NCBI GenBank assembly: GCA_029210805.1
Contig: JARGGA010000005.1
Span: forward strand, 1-32,797
Source of the DNA: Candidatus Thorarchaeota archaeon
Lineage (GTDB): Archaea; Asgardarchaeota; Thorarchaeia; Thorarchaeales; Thorarchaeaceae
Reading direction: 5' to 3'
DNA: 32,797 nucleotides
Shown here piece after piece: positions 1 through 10,800 of the stretch (position 1 is its first letter; the number at the start of each line of letters is the position of its first letter). The translations under genes and the position numbers were made by a program. The notes beneath the pieces are model-generated. The model made no database searches, was not told where the DNA came from, and saw nothing but the letters and a program-made list of their open reading frames with translations.

Positions 1-1313
1 TCTGGGAGCACTTCACTCTGGTGTCCAAGATTGTGCAACTTACAATGAACGGTAACGACTGGCACAGAATCCTCCTTTCAGACCTCCATCATCAAGTGTC
101 TCTGAAACAAGTTGTTTTCTCAGGAGATAAGATGCTTGATGCAATATCCTCAACTCTGGTTGTTGCTGAATTGCCTGTTGCAAAGCATTCGGGGAAGGTG
201 GACATAACTGTCTTCATTCGAAGAGAGATTGCAGAGCAAGTTTTGTGGACGCCAGTGATGGTCCTAGAGGTCAAGACTAAGACCGCTTTTGATTTCAATC
301 TGTTCGGTTTAAAGCTTAAACGGAAACGAAAGAAAACAATCACACCTGCATTTTACGCATGGAAACGTGCCATGAGTGATGATGAATGGGATAGCCTCGT
401 TGGCTCAGGTCCTGACTGGGACGCTCTCGACCAGTTTTTGGACTATGAGAATGCAATACTCACCGAGTATGGACAGGTGGCCGCTCACGACCCAACTCCT
501 CCTACATCTCTCTGGAAGGGAGTCATTGTTCTGGATACAGACCAGAGTCCAATTGAGGTCTATCCAGCTTTTCAATACCTCCTTGAAGACCTAATGACAG
601 GGTTCGTTCAACAACTTGTTTTGCAGGATAACGCTCTCGCGGTTAAACCAGAACCGATAGATACTATATATGATGCTCCAAGAGTTGCGTTACTTGCTAC
701 ACCCTCTAGCGGTCCGACTGCTCTCCTTGATGAGATGGTCAATCCAGATAAATTACCAATGGAAGACCCTTTCAGTGACAGAGAAACAGATGAAAGGACT
801 CTTTCACTCTACGTTTCCATCCCGTCTCCAACTTCCTCAGGAGTGACTACAACGAAACTCTCACGAAACTGGCATCTCCTCCATCATATCCAAGAGAGCA
901 TTGAGGCTTCATCACCAACCATAAAGGAGATTGTTTGGTTAGATCTAATGGGGGACTACAAATCTGATAACCTCGTCAGAAAGAGATTCGGGCTCGATTC
1001 TCTGTTGCATGAGAAAAGAATTCCTAAGAAGCAGCATCATCAACTCACTGCCACTCTTCGATCCATCAAATTCCATGACCTAAGCATCAATATCGGTGAA
1101 CTCCTTACAGAGGGAGAAGAAGCGTTTGATAAACTATCTAGGCACATTACCGCCGCCCTTTCAGAAGCACAGAATTCGGAACGGATTATACTTCTTGATG
1201 GGAGGGCAGACGTTCGAAGATGTTTCCGGGTCATCAACAAGATTTGCTCCGCTCCCTTGAACAACGATTGCTTGACACCCTTCCGCGGTCGAAGACCAAT
1301 ATTATCTGGATAG
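1..1313 (+). pseudogene. 5' part (truncated by window start) of giant RecB-like PD-(D/E)XK protein, copy 1; reading frame breaks near 1212-1220
   Basis: Frame is open to the window edge (WEHFTL upstream of the called start). Motif AELPVAKHSGKVDI...VMVLEVKTK matches SEVPLDTDSGRGKVDI...ALACEIKTR of the 1636-aa ORF. After about 1215 the homology continues in another frame. Confidence 0.7.
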
Positions 1314-3580
1314 ACAATGGCACTCATCACACACGGATGAATATTCACTACCAGCGGAAGTGCATTGCCCCTCTCAGGTATGACTCTCCACGCAGAACAC
1401 ATCTGGATGAGAGTATCTACAATATCCCAACAACTCCTTGGGGCTTTGGGTGGATGGCTCCTCAGCAAGAGGATATTCGAATCATTGTACAAGACACTCC
1501 AACTGGGGCAAACCCTTGGAGTACAATAATACACGTTCCCCACCTTGTGGGGTTTGCAGAGAAGTTCAGAGGACTTGCCAAGCGGGATGGAAACGTTGCT
1601 CCTGAGGAGGTGTTTCATCATGTCACTAATGTTCATCCTATGCATGGGAGAGGAGTGACACTTTCCAGCATTCAAGCATCTGTTGGTGATTTATCAAAGG
1701 TACAGTTTCCCAAAATTCTTGATGATGCATTGACCCTTGTACCCAGTACTCTCAGACGTAGAGAGCCTGTATCTGCTAAGAAGGAGAAAGAAGAAGAGCG
1801 TCTCTCCCAGAATTTACCTTGGCAATCGACCTTTCACACGGTTGGCACTGCAGGGGGCTCAACAATGGATGAAAGAACAGGTCTCGCGTTAACGAAACCG
1901 CCACCAACCCCGCGTAGAGGAACCCCAAAATACATTGATGCTTACACATATGATTTCAAAACGCCTAAGAAGAGGATCATTACCAGACGCTGGTTCTATG
2001 AACAGACTCCAACACAAATCATTGAGAGTGATGATGAGTACTATGATTCTACTCAACCTCTAGGAATTGAGGATGTGTGGATTGGAGAGATTGACACCTT
2101 AGAAACACGTGAACGTGAGCTAAGACGGCTCCACTATGCGGCAAAGCACCTAATTGAGCAATCGTCGCTATCTAATGATCTGAAATTTTGCTGTAAGAAA
2201 ATAGAACGATACTGTGCAATCCAATTTGGATTCATGAAAGAGAACCCCTCTCTAAAAACCTCCGAGTTCTTCCTTGATGCACTTAGAAGAGTCAAAGGAA
2301 TCATCCTCGAAGACTCTAGTAGACTGGAAATCTGGAACGTTCTCCTACCACATAGAGAGAACACAGTAACTCTCTTGAATACTGAAAAAAGAGATGCACT
2401 GGAAGAGGTCATAGAGCAAATACCTGATGTTTTGCAAATCTATGGTAATAACCTATTCCTTGCAGTTCTGAGTACACTGAGCAATAGGAACCCCTCTCTA
2501 GCAGAATATCTATGGACTCCCATATCTGAGTGGATATTCTACCAGCTGGGTATAAGGATACAATATGATACAACAAAGTCGGTCTATAGCTTTCAAGCAA
2601 TTCTCTCCAATCACAGGTCACGCACTAAGACACTATCGCAGACCGATCTCCCCAAGAGAGCGGCAGGTGAAGAGGAGATTGGTGCTATATTCTGGAAAGA
2701 GTCTGAGACTGGTTTCGATGCTATGCTACTTATCCCTCATGATGGTAGATATCTAACAGGGATTATTGAAAGGCTCAGAGAAAGATGGATTCCCCCGAAA
2801 TGGTATGCGTGTAAAACTACTGCTCAACACCTGAAAGAATTTGCAGAAGAATCGTTGGCATCCACTGATAAAACTCCGATTGTAATATCAATCGTCCAAA
2901 ACACTCAGGTTCTCTGGGTTCCGGTGATGGATGAATATGATGATGATTTTCGATGGGGTTCATTCACCATAGCCCATGGCAAACCAGGTACACGACGCGA
3001 TAGTATTCCATGGCTTAAACTAGAAACCACAATCTCCCTATCACCACCCAATAGTATACCAGCAATTCCCGATTCAATTGATGATACTCTTAGGAAACTG
3101 GCACGGGTCAAGCATCGAGCAGTTCCAGTAAAATTGATGGTGAGTGTTAACAAACATCGTCAGGTCTATGAAGTTAATCTGGAAGGCGAATCATTTGAAG
3201 AGCAGTTTGAATTCTCAAGGACAAGTGAACTTGTTCGGTTCCTCCGCTCGCCAATCCACCAAGGCGAAGGATATCGTTCGAAAGGACATACTCTCACTTG
3301 GGACCACAGAAATGATATTATCTATAATGAAGATTCCATTTCGTTCCTCATACCTCTTATTCACCGGAGCCGATTTTATCCAGCCGAGTATCAATACCCA
3401 AAGACATGCAAGGCCCTACTGGCTACTAAGCAAGGCACCGAGGTTTCCATAATCACAAGAATAAACGAGAGTGGATTTGGAATCCTTTTTGAGGACCTTC
3501 CACCAAATTCCTCACTAAGTCTATTGGAGGAGGCTACATTCTCCAAGTCTACACTAATGCTCTTAACAGAGTGCGAATAA
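1220..3580 (+). CDS. 3' part of giant PD-(D/E)XK protein, copy 1 (continues homology in the -1 frame)
   Basis: Long ORF. PGHQQDLLRSLEQRLLDTLPRSKTNIIWID parallels THRNQLQIILDRLLASLPDEDDTTVLWFDS, and FEFSRTSELVRFLRSPIHQGEGYRSKGHTLTWDHRNDIIY parallels VEHESVPDLLRLLRWPMIHAGPMYTDAGEYVTWNVFDDIKY of the 1636-aa protein. Confidence 0.75.
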   Translation: MFPGHQQDLLRSLEQRLLDTLPRSKTNIIWIDNGTHHTRMNIHYQRKCIAPLRYDSPRRTHLDESIYNIPTTPWGFGWMAPQQEDIRIIVQDTPTGANPWSTIIHVPHLVGFAEKFRGLAKRDGNVAPEEVFHHVTNVHPMHGRGVTLSSIQASVGDLSKVQFPKILDDALTLVPSTLRRREPVSAKKEKEEERLSQNLPWQSTFHTVGTAGGSTMDERTGLALTKPPPTPRRGTPKYIDAYTYDFKTPKKRIITRRWFYEQTPTQIIESDDEYYDSTQPLGIEDVWIGEIDTLETRERELRRLHYAAKHLIEQSSLSNDLKFCCKKIERYCAIQFGFMKENPSLKTSEFFLDALRRVKGIILEDSSRLEIWNVLLPHRENTVTLLNTEKRDALEEVIEQIPDVLQIYGNNLFLAVLSTLSNRNPSLAEYLWTPISEWIFYQLGIRIQYDTTKSVYSFQAILSNHRSRTKTLSQTDLPKRAAGEEEIGAIFWKESETGFDAMLLIPHDGRYLTGIIERLRERWIPPKWYACKTTAQHLKEFAEESLASTDKTPIVISIVQNTQVLWVPVMDEYDDDFRWGSFTIAHGKPGTRRDSIPWLKLETTISLSPPNSIPAIPDSIDDTLRKLARVKHRAVPVKLMVSVNKHRQVYEVNLEGESFEEQFEFSRTSELVRFLRSPIHQGEGYRSKGHTLTWDHRNDIIYNEDSISFLIPLIHRSRFYPAEYQYPKTCKALLATKQGTEVSIITRINESGFGILFEDLPPNSSLSLLEEATFSKSTLMLLTECE

Positions 3581-4099
3581 TTGTTTGATTATTATAACGG
3601 TATCAGGCATCCTATGATTCTGAATGTAACTGATATTCAGGATATCAGATTCCTCGGACTTTCTGAGGATTTTAGACTCGGCCAAGCATTTCAAAAATGT
3701 AGGGAGGAATCTTACTTTGAGGAAGAGATTGAATCGCAAGTTTCTTTGAAGGACGCTGGGGAAGATGCTCCTGCTGTGGTAAAACAGATGAAGGTTGATA
3801 TTTCTATGACCGAACATGGTCAAACCTTCAGTTACAAGGGGCTGGAGCTCAGCGGCAAAAGGATTGTTGTATCATTAGAGTCGAATATGGGAGATTTCGC
3901 AGAACTATATGTTGTTCATGACGTTTACAAATATCTACAAGATTCTCAATATGCAGGAGGAGTATACACCGAGCGTGTTGATACTGAAGTGAATGACAAT
4001 CTCGCACCATATGACCTTGAGGAAGAAGAGCTTAAAGCAATTAGAGAGAAGGTCAAACGGGCCCTAGGAGAAGAAGGAATCAGATTCATTGAGGAGTAG
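3581..4099 (+). CDS. hypothetical acidic protein immediately downstream of giant protein copy 1
   Basis: 172-aa ORF starting TTG right after the previous stop (alternative ATG at 3614); no recognised domain. Confidence 0.6.
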   Translation: MFDYYNGIRHPMILNVTDIQDIRFLGLSEDFRLGQAFQKCREESYFEEEIESQVSLKDAGEDAPAVVKQMKVDISMTEHGQTFSYKGLELSGKRIVVSLESNMGDFAELYVVHDVYKYLQDSQYAGGVYTERVDTEVNDNLAPYDLEEEELKAIREKVKRALGEEGIRFIEE

Positions 4100-4291
4100 C
4101 TTTTCCCCCGTGGATAGTATTGTTCACAGTACAACAGGGATTTTGAGCTGTGGGGTTACCAGACCGATTGAACTGACAGTCTAACATGCCACTTGTATAA
4201 GGGATAATATTATACATATATTCCGTACACGTCCAACATCAGAACATGGGAGATTATATCACAAGTAGAAGTATAATCTATAAGGAATTTC

Positions 4292-4310
4292 GCTCTCTGA
4301 AAAAGAGAGC
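4292..4310. repeat. perfect hairpin GCTCTCT-gaaaa-AGAGAGC upstream of pcna
   Basis: 7-bp inverted repeat with 5-nt loop in the 287-bp intergenic region. Confidence 0.5.
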
Positions 4311-4386
4311 AAGCTTCTTAGGCTCATCTACCGGAAAGCATTAATCAAGCACTTGCAGGATGAGAATGTAGTTCGGAGGATATGTA

Positions 4387-5154
4387 ATGTTTCATGCGAC
4401 CTTGGATAGTACCAAAACCTGGAAACAGATTATTGATGCACTGGCAACTTTGCTAACTGATGCTCATTTCATTATATCAGATACTGGCATAGTGTTGAAT
4501 CAGCTTGACTCTTCAAAAGCAGCAATGGTGAATCTAAAACTTCCCAAAGGTGTATTCCAAGAGTTCGTGTCGGAAGGTGAGCATGATGTCTGTCTGGGCA
4601 TAGATGATCTTGTCAAGGTAAGTAAGAGAATGGCAGGCGATGACCATTTAGAGTTCAACTTGAACACAACAGATCAGCGTTTTGAGATTAAGATGATTGG
4701 TCAGGCAGAAAGACGATTCAGTCTTCAGCTACTTACTCCACCAGAAGCAAGGAGTAAAGAACCAGACCTTAAGACGCATGACACTAAAGCTGAGATGTTT
4801 GCTGATTCGTTCAAGCAAGCTGTGAAAGACATTGGTGTTGTTTCAAATCATATCAGAATATCCTCTAATTCTAATTCAATTGCGTTTCAAGGAGAAGGAG
4901 ATACAGGCGAAGCAGAGGTATCTCTCAAGAAAGGAGACGATGAATCAGCGCTCTTTGATCTGAAGGTTATAAATGACTCTCGCGCAAGATACTCATTGAG
5001 TTACTTGGCTGAAATTGCCAAGGCAATGGCTGGAGATAGTGTAGTACTTAGTTTCAGCACTGATAGACCCATCATTGTCGAGTTTGCAATCGCAGAAAGT
5101 GGTCGTATCAGTTTCATACTAGCTCCCATTGTCGAACAGAGATGGGAGAAATAA
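4387..5154 (+). CDS. pcn: DNA polymerase sliding clamp PCNA
   Basis: 255 aa; MFHATLDSTKTWKQIIDALATLLTDAHFIISDTGIVLNQLDSSKAAMVNLKLP... and C-terminal ISFILAPIVE are PCNA-like throughout. Confidence 0.95.
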   Translation: MFHATLDSTKTWKQIIDALATLLTDAHFIISDTGIVLNQLDSSKAAMVNLKLPKGVFQEFVSEGEHDVCLGIDDLVKVSKRMAGDDHLEFNLNTTDQRFEIKMIGQAERRFSLQLLTPPEARSKEPDLKTHDTKAEMFADSFKQAVKDIGVVSNHIRISSNSNSIAFQGEGDTGEAEVSLKKGDDESALFDLKVINDSRARYSLSYLAEIAKAMAGDSVVLSFSTDRPIIVEFAIAESGRISFILAPIVEQRWEK

Positions 5155-5168
5155 TAGATATTCATTGA

Positions 5169-6569
5169 GTGCGAAGAATGGCCCCGGATAAAAAAGCGCG
5201 CACCCGAAAGTTGCTACAGCTGATGTTTCAGGAGTATTACCGAACAAATCATGATAAGATTGACATACCTGATAAAATTCAGAACCGTGAGTTTGGTCTG
5301 GAAAACTGGGATTTCTCATGGGTGTGCAAGAAACGTATAGAGACTCTAGATGATGGAACAGACGTTCAAAGAGGCTGTGGAAAAAACGGAAGGTCGTTCT
5401 CAAATCTTCACATTTGCCCTCATTGCGGTGCCCAGGGGTTACAGACAACAAGATGGTCGCGTCACATTGGTTTTCGATCGCGAGATAATCTATTGGGTGA
5501 ATTGGCTAGATCCGTGCCTCACAGTGTATATCATTCGGCTGCATTTTATAGAGTGCCGGTAGCTCGTTCAATGATAGAAAAGGAGTGGAATGGTGCTGAA
5601 CTCGTGTTTGATATCGATGCTGACCATCTGGACATACCCTGTGCAAACAAACATGACGCTTGGCAATGCGGAAATACTGAATGTAACCAGGCAGGAAAAG
5701 GAAAAGCACCAGAAAATTGTCCGAGTTGTAATGGCGTATCGTTTAGAAGTCTCAAATGGATTTGTGATGATTGTCTGAATGCGGCAAGAGAGAACACAAT
5801 AAAACTGTACGACAAGTTTCTTGTGAAACACTTCGGGATTGATCCTGAATATATTCAGTTGAATTATAGTGGCCACCGGGGATACCATATACGAGTACGA
5901 GACCCAAGTGTCTTCGATTTGAGCTCAAATGGTAGAATGGAAATTGCTCACTACTTGACAGGTATGGGACTGAATAGCACAATCTCATCAGACGGTCTTC
6001 TTAGAATTGTTCCTACTGGTGAACTAAGAAACTGGCAACTTCCTGCGATTGCCAGAAAGCTTGCAGATGCCATGATTGAGTTCATTGATTCTATTGAATT
6101 GTATAAAGGAGATGAGCCATGGCTTAAGCGAATTTCAGTTCATAAGCAAGATGCAATTGAGGGACTGAGGAAAAATCCACCTATCCTTAGTGCAAAAGTA
6201 AAAGGGGTGGGTCCAAAATACTGGCAAGAGATAGCGAATAAAGCTGCAATGTTATACAGTGTAGATATTGATCAACCTGTTACAACTGATATTCATAGGG
6301 TGATTAGATTGATTGGAAGCTTAAATGGTAAGACTGGATTTACAGTCAATGAAATTACGCGTGAGGCACTTTCCAATTTTGATCCTTTCGGTGATGCTGT
6401 TGTTTTTGACGAAGGTTCTCTGAAGGTAACAATTCCTCAGAGAAGTATTGATGTCCCAGAGTTCAGAATTGCAGATTCTACTTATGGGCCATTCAATGAT
6501 ACCGTTGTGGATCTACCTAAGGCGGCAGCAGTCTTTCTATTATGTAAGGGGATGGCAAATGTTGAGTGA
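5169..6569 (+). CDS. priS: DNA primase small subunit PriS with additional Cys clusters
   Basis: ELVFDIDADHLD catalytic motif and LNYSGHRGYHIRV motif; alternative ATG start at 5178. Confidence 0.92.
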   Translation: MRRMAPDKKARTRKLLQLMFQEYYRTNHDKIDIPDKIQNREFGLENWDFSWVCKKRIETLDDGTDVQRGCGKNGRSFSNLHICPHCGAQGLQTTRWSRHIGFRSRDNLLGELARSVPHSVYHSAAFYRVPVARSMIEKEWNGAELVFDIDADHLDIPCANKHDAWQCGNTECNQAGKGKAPENCPSCNGVSFRSLKWICDDCLNAARENTIKLYDKFLVKHFGIDPEYIQLNYSGHRGYHIRVRDPSVFDLSSNGRMEIAHYLTGMGLNSTISSDGLLRIVPTGELRNWQLPAIARKLADAMIEFIDSIELYKGDEPWLKRISVHKQDAIEGLRKNPPILSAKVKGVGPKYWQEIANKAAMLYSVDIDQPVTTDIHRVIRLIGSLNGKTGFTVNEITREALSNFDPFGDAVVFDEGSLKVTIPQRSIDVPEFRIADSTYGPFNDTVVDLPKAAAVFLLCKGMANVE

Positions 6570-7182
6570 TATTTCATATGACACGATTAGCAAAGCATGG
6601 GAAAACGAGAAGGATAGTAAAAATCTCCAAGATTTCGAAGACCTTCGCCTAAGTAAAATGGTATCCTATCTATCGTCAATTCGACAGCAATTGGCTGAAA
6701 TGCCATCGGATAACGCCATTCAGGTAGATTTGCTAACTCAAGAAGGGCTCAACATAGAGTATATGCTTCGCGACCTCCTAATGCTCAGACGCACTAAAAT
6801 AATGAACTTGGTTCTACAAAATGAAACACCTAAGGCATCAATGACTTTGGCCGAGGAAGAGTTCCACAATCGTATGCAAAGGGGAATTTCAAGTCATACT
6901 GAATTCATTGATGAAGTGATTGCAGGGTCTCCTGTACCAACAATGAAACGAACAGGTAAATCAGAGAAGCCATCTCGGCCAGAAAAAGAAGTCGAGGATG
7001 ATTCTGAAGAGATGGAATATGTGATGGTGAGATTTTTGAGAGCCGTTGAAGAATCTTTCATGGGATTGGATGAAACAGTGTACGGCCCCTTTCAGGAAGA
7101 AGATGTTGCAACGATTCCTACTGCAAACGCTAAGGTATGGCTGAGAGATGGAACAGTTGCACGAGTAGCTCCTACAAAATAA
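6559..7182 (+). CDS. GINS complex subunit, Gins51/Gins15-like
   Basis: ATG at 6559 overlaps the priS stop. Helical A-domain followed by C-terminal B-domain-like VRFLRAVEESFMGLDETVYGPFQEEDVATIPTANAKVWLRDGTVARV; adjacent to priS. Confidence 0.8.
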   Translation: MLSDISYDTISKAWENEKDSKNLQDFEDLRLSKMVSYLSSIRQQLAEMPSDNAIQVDLLTQEGLNIEYMLRDLLMLRRTKIMNLVLQNETPKASMTLAEEEFHNRMQRGISSHTEFIDEVIAGSPVPTMKRTGKSEKPSRPEKEVEDDSEEMEYVMVRFLRAVEESFMGLDETVYGPFQEEDVATIPTANAKVWLRDGTVARVAPTK

Positions 7183-7195
7183 GAGGTTGAATAGA

Positions 7196-7480
7196 ATGGA
7201 TGAGCATATTCAATCGCGTGTGAGTACCATACGAAGCTTAGTTCAAAGGGATAGCAGAAACTCCGAAGAATCGTTTGAAAAGCTCCTTGTGGCACTTGCA
7301 GGTGTTTTTCGTTTGTTGGATGGAAAACAGTCAACGTTGGTTGCTCTACAGGGTTCATCAACAGAAGTTCAGGGGTATATACTAAAACTACTTGGGCAGA
7401 TAAGACAGCAGATAAACGATAGCTATGATTGCCTGATTGAAGAATTAGATAAACTTGCAGAGCGGATGGAGAAGATTTAA
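7196..7480 (+). CDS. small helical hypothetical protein
   Basis: ORF following GINS by about 13 bp (alternative TTG at 7187); coiled-coil-like composition. Confidence 0.6.
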   Translation: MDEHIQSRVSTIRSLVQRDSRNSEESFEKLLVALAGVFRLLDGKQSTLVALQGSSTEVQGYILKLLGQIRQQINDSYDCLIEELDKLAERMEKI

Positions 7481-7509
7481 GATTCCAAGAAATAGAAAGC
7501 TCTAAGTGG

Positions 7510-7722
7510 ATGCTATCTAACCTGATTCGTATGACAGCGGAACGAGAGTGGATTCTCTACATTGCAGGAATTGTATCTGTTGCAATCGCTCTTGTTAGTA
7601 ATTTTATGTATCCCCTTAACGAAATGGGAATATTGTATATCTTAGCCTTCGATGCTACTATAATTTTTGGAGTTTTTTGCATTCTGCTACTCATTCAGAA
7701 GAGAGCTCTTGAAGACTGGTAG
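7510..7722 (+). CDS. small membrane protein, two predicted TM segments
   Basis: 70-aa ORF with hydrophobic stretches WILYIAGIVSVAIALVSNFMY and IFGVFCILLLI. Confidence 0.5.
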   Translation: MLSNLIRMTAEREWILYIAGIVSVAIALVSNFMYPLNEMGILYILAFDATIIFGVFCILLLIQKRALEDW

Positions 7723-7859
7723 CATAATGTCTGCTTCTGCATAACTTAATTTCTAAATAATTGTAAGAGTTCTCAGAAACATAGTATCTTCAAAAATATT
7801 CATAGAAACTGACTAGCACAAGAAGGAGCAAATTCGCATGACTCACCTCAAGATAGGGC

Positions 7860-10800
7860 TTATGACTCTCCGAGCTCCTCAATGACTTCTTCGAGTTCGC
7901 TTTCCAATACTTCATCCAGATTTGCGATGCGCTCTTTCATCTCTTTTACTTCTGCTTCAATCAGATTTCTAATCTCCTCAATGGAGTATACCGATATACT
8001 CTCTACAGCATCATATAGAAAGACTCCATCAGCTACCTTTTCTCCCTGTTCATCCCTTACTATCCACTTTAAACAATCGTATTCCTCATACACCCTCAAC
8101 TGCAAGGGTCCAGTTCCGTCCTCATCTTGTGGATCATCGCACGAATTAGATAGGCCGAAGGAATCAAGTGCTTCCTTGAATTGTCTGTTAGCATCTTCTT
8201 CATTAATGATATTGAAACACGAACTCCACTCATGACTAAACAAATCACTGAATCCCTCTTCGACCTTCTCTCTTGTATCGGTCTTATCAATATCAAAAGA
8301 TTCCCTTCTTATCTCTAGACTCCTTATGTCACTATCTAGACTGAGTATGACAGAATATTGTGAGTCTGTATATTCAATTGTTACTTCGCAGGGCGGACTG
8401 GTCACTCCAAATCCGTCAGCCTCGAGAATTTTAGTCAGTCTTTTCTCAGCTTCTTGTAGGTTATTGATCTCATCAAGAGTGATTCCAACGCGCTCCAGAA
8501 TAAGGGTCAGAATTCGTCCTTTCTCCTCTTTCAGGTCATTGGTAAAATCAAATTCATAGGTGGTGTAGAATGGATGAAAGGGTTTCCCTGTTGCAGTTGA
8601 GATAGCATACCATCCAACCTCTCTCTTACCACTTGTAATAGATACAACCCATTCTTCCTCCTCAGCTCGAAGATAGGACCCTGGTGGGACCGAAGAGAGA
8701 ACATGGTCAAACTCTCTAAGAAGGAGTCTGATCCATTTCTCCTCTTGAAAGACCATGCACTCAGGAGTATCTGCTTTGTGACTGAACGATACCTCAAGTT
8801 TGTAGAGTTTTCCACTCCATATGCATCTTGGTGCAAGAAGGCCATGTATCTCTCTTCCTGTCTTGTACCCATCTAGCTGTCGCTCCAATCTCTTTGGAGC
8901 GTCTGCTGGGAGTTTGATATACCAACACGCACCATGTTCGTCCTCTTTCCCAAGGGCAATCGGACAAACAGACTCATCATGCTCAATCTCTACTGTGAGT
9001 TCCTCAGCATCCTCGAAGAATTGAGAAACCCTACTAGGGAGTTCCTCTGGAGTTGCCCTGGTTGCGCTAAAGATGATATATGGTCTGAGAAAGTCAAGAT
9101 TTGAGTACTTAATATCATCAAATACATTCCATGTCACATACTCGCCTGCATCTGTGTACATTGGCCCCGCATGAATCATAGGCCACCTGAGGAGTCTTAG
9201 CAGGTCTGGAACTGACTCATGTTCAACCTCCTGAAGTATGTCACCATCTTTGTCAACAAAGGCCACCCTGCAGACATCTTCTTCTCTCTCTAGCAGCACA
9301 CTAATGGAGATTGGAGAGGTTACTGAATTTAGGTAGCGCCTCAGAGCATCTGAAACACGTTGATAGAATTCCTCTGGGAGTCTGAAGTCTAATGGAGGTT
9401 CAGTAATGGATTGGGCTTCAGTTAGTTTGATGCCTTGTAGTTGACTGACTGAGGAATATCCTTTGCGTATCACTTCAAGCAGTCCTCCAAACTCTCTGTC
9501 ATCGTTATCAGGGTCTATGAACCATACCTCAAGTCCCTGTTCGGTTTCCCTACATGCAATAATGACTTGCTTGTATCCAAGAATATCATCTAATGTCTGT
9601 TGTACGAGAATCTCTTGTTTGGTTTCAGCCCAATATTCATCTTCTTTAGAAGGTCTGTTCGAAAAACAGCCCACCAACATCCTTGAACTTTTCTTTGGAT
9701 CTTGAAGGACCGTCCACCGATGAGTGCCAGTTTCTCCCGATTGGAACTCGATGCCTAGCACCCATTCAGATTCAAGTTTTTCTTCAATGACAGAGGCGTC
9801 TGAGATCAGTTCAGGAGCTTCACTTCTCTGTCTTGGTCTAGTCTGTAGTTTCAATGGCGAACGATAGAGACGTTGTGAATTGATCCTTCCAAGTGTCATG
9901 GCAACGTAAGCCTTACCGGACCTAATGTCTGGCTGTCGAAATCGTAAGAGGGCGAGTGTACTGGGTCCTATACTTGGAGGATTATCAGTGGTTTCCACAG
10001 AAACGATAACGTCCTCTGGACTACCCTTGAACTCCTGTATCAGTTCATCATACTGCTCTTCAAGGGTCTTACTTAGTTCGCCCAGAAACTTGTTCTTAGG
10101 ATTGAGCCTAACAATATATGGGATGAGTGTGAGAGCCAGAAGTTTCATCCTCTCACGAAGGTCTTTTTCAGGAAAGGCATTCTTTTCAGTCCTCTCTCTG
10201 TATACTAGACCACTTCCCTGATTCTTGAAGCGTTTTGACCATCCCTGTAGTGATGGAATAGACTCGAATCTTATGTCTACTTTCTCACGAGTATGTGTGA
10301 CAATCAATCGAATATCATCATATATTGGAGTATCACCAATACTTGGCAATGTCCATTTCTCAGGTTCAACTGCACTCCTTGGAGGGGAAGGTAGATTCCA
10401 GACTACCTCAGTCGTGTACTCTGCTAGTGACGAGGAAGAGTAGTATGGTAGTAAAGCTCTGGTCGCATACGGTATCGATTTCTCAGCAGAGGGAACTGGT
10501 GAGTCAAACCACAGGACAGTGGTATCATCTTCATCAGGAAGACTTGCCAGTAGTCTATCCAGAATAATCTGGAGTTGGTTTCTATGGGTTTCTGGAGTGG
10601 CATTCTTGAGTACGTCAATTCCGGATACAACGATAACTAATGGCCTGTCAGGCTCTTTCTCGATATCAAAGGTTGGTTCAAGACCATCATCATATAGATG
10701 GGAGAGAATGCTATTGAGATGAGCCTTGACCTCTATCTGTTCAAAGAAGTTACGAATGTGATCATAGTGTGCCTTTACCTCTTCTTCTGGAGTGCACCTC

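Noticed and set aside
1195-1320. Programmed -1 frameshift
   Set aside because: No canonical slippery heptamer or clear downstream structure seen; error or decay is the simpler explanation without read data.
1040-1675. 211-aa minus-strand ORF
   Set aside because: Antisense to giant protein copy 1, which has clear paralogue support in the + frames.
3581-4099. 172-aa ORF as the displaced C-terminus of giant protein copy 1
   Set aside because: No convincing match to the extra C-terminal residues of the 1636-aa paralogue; only generic acidic helix similarity.
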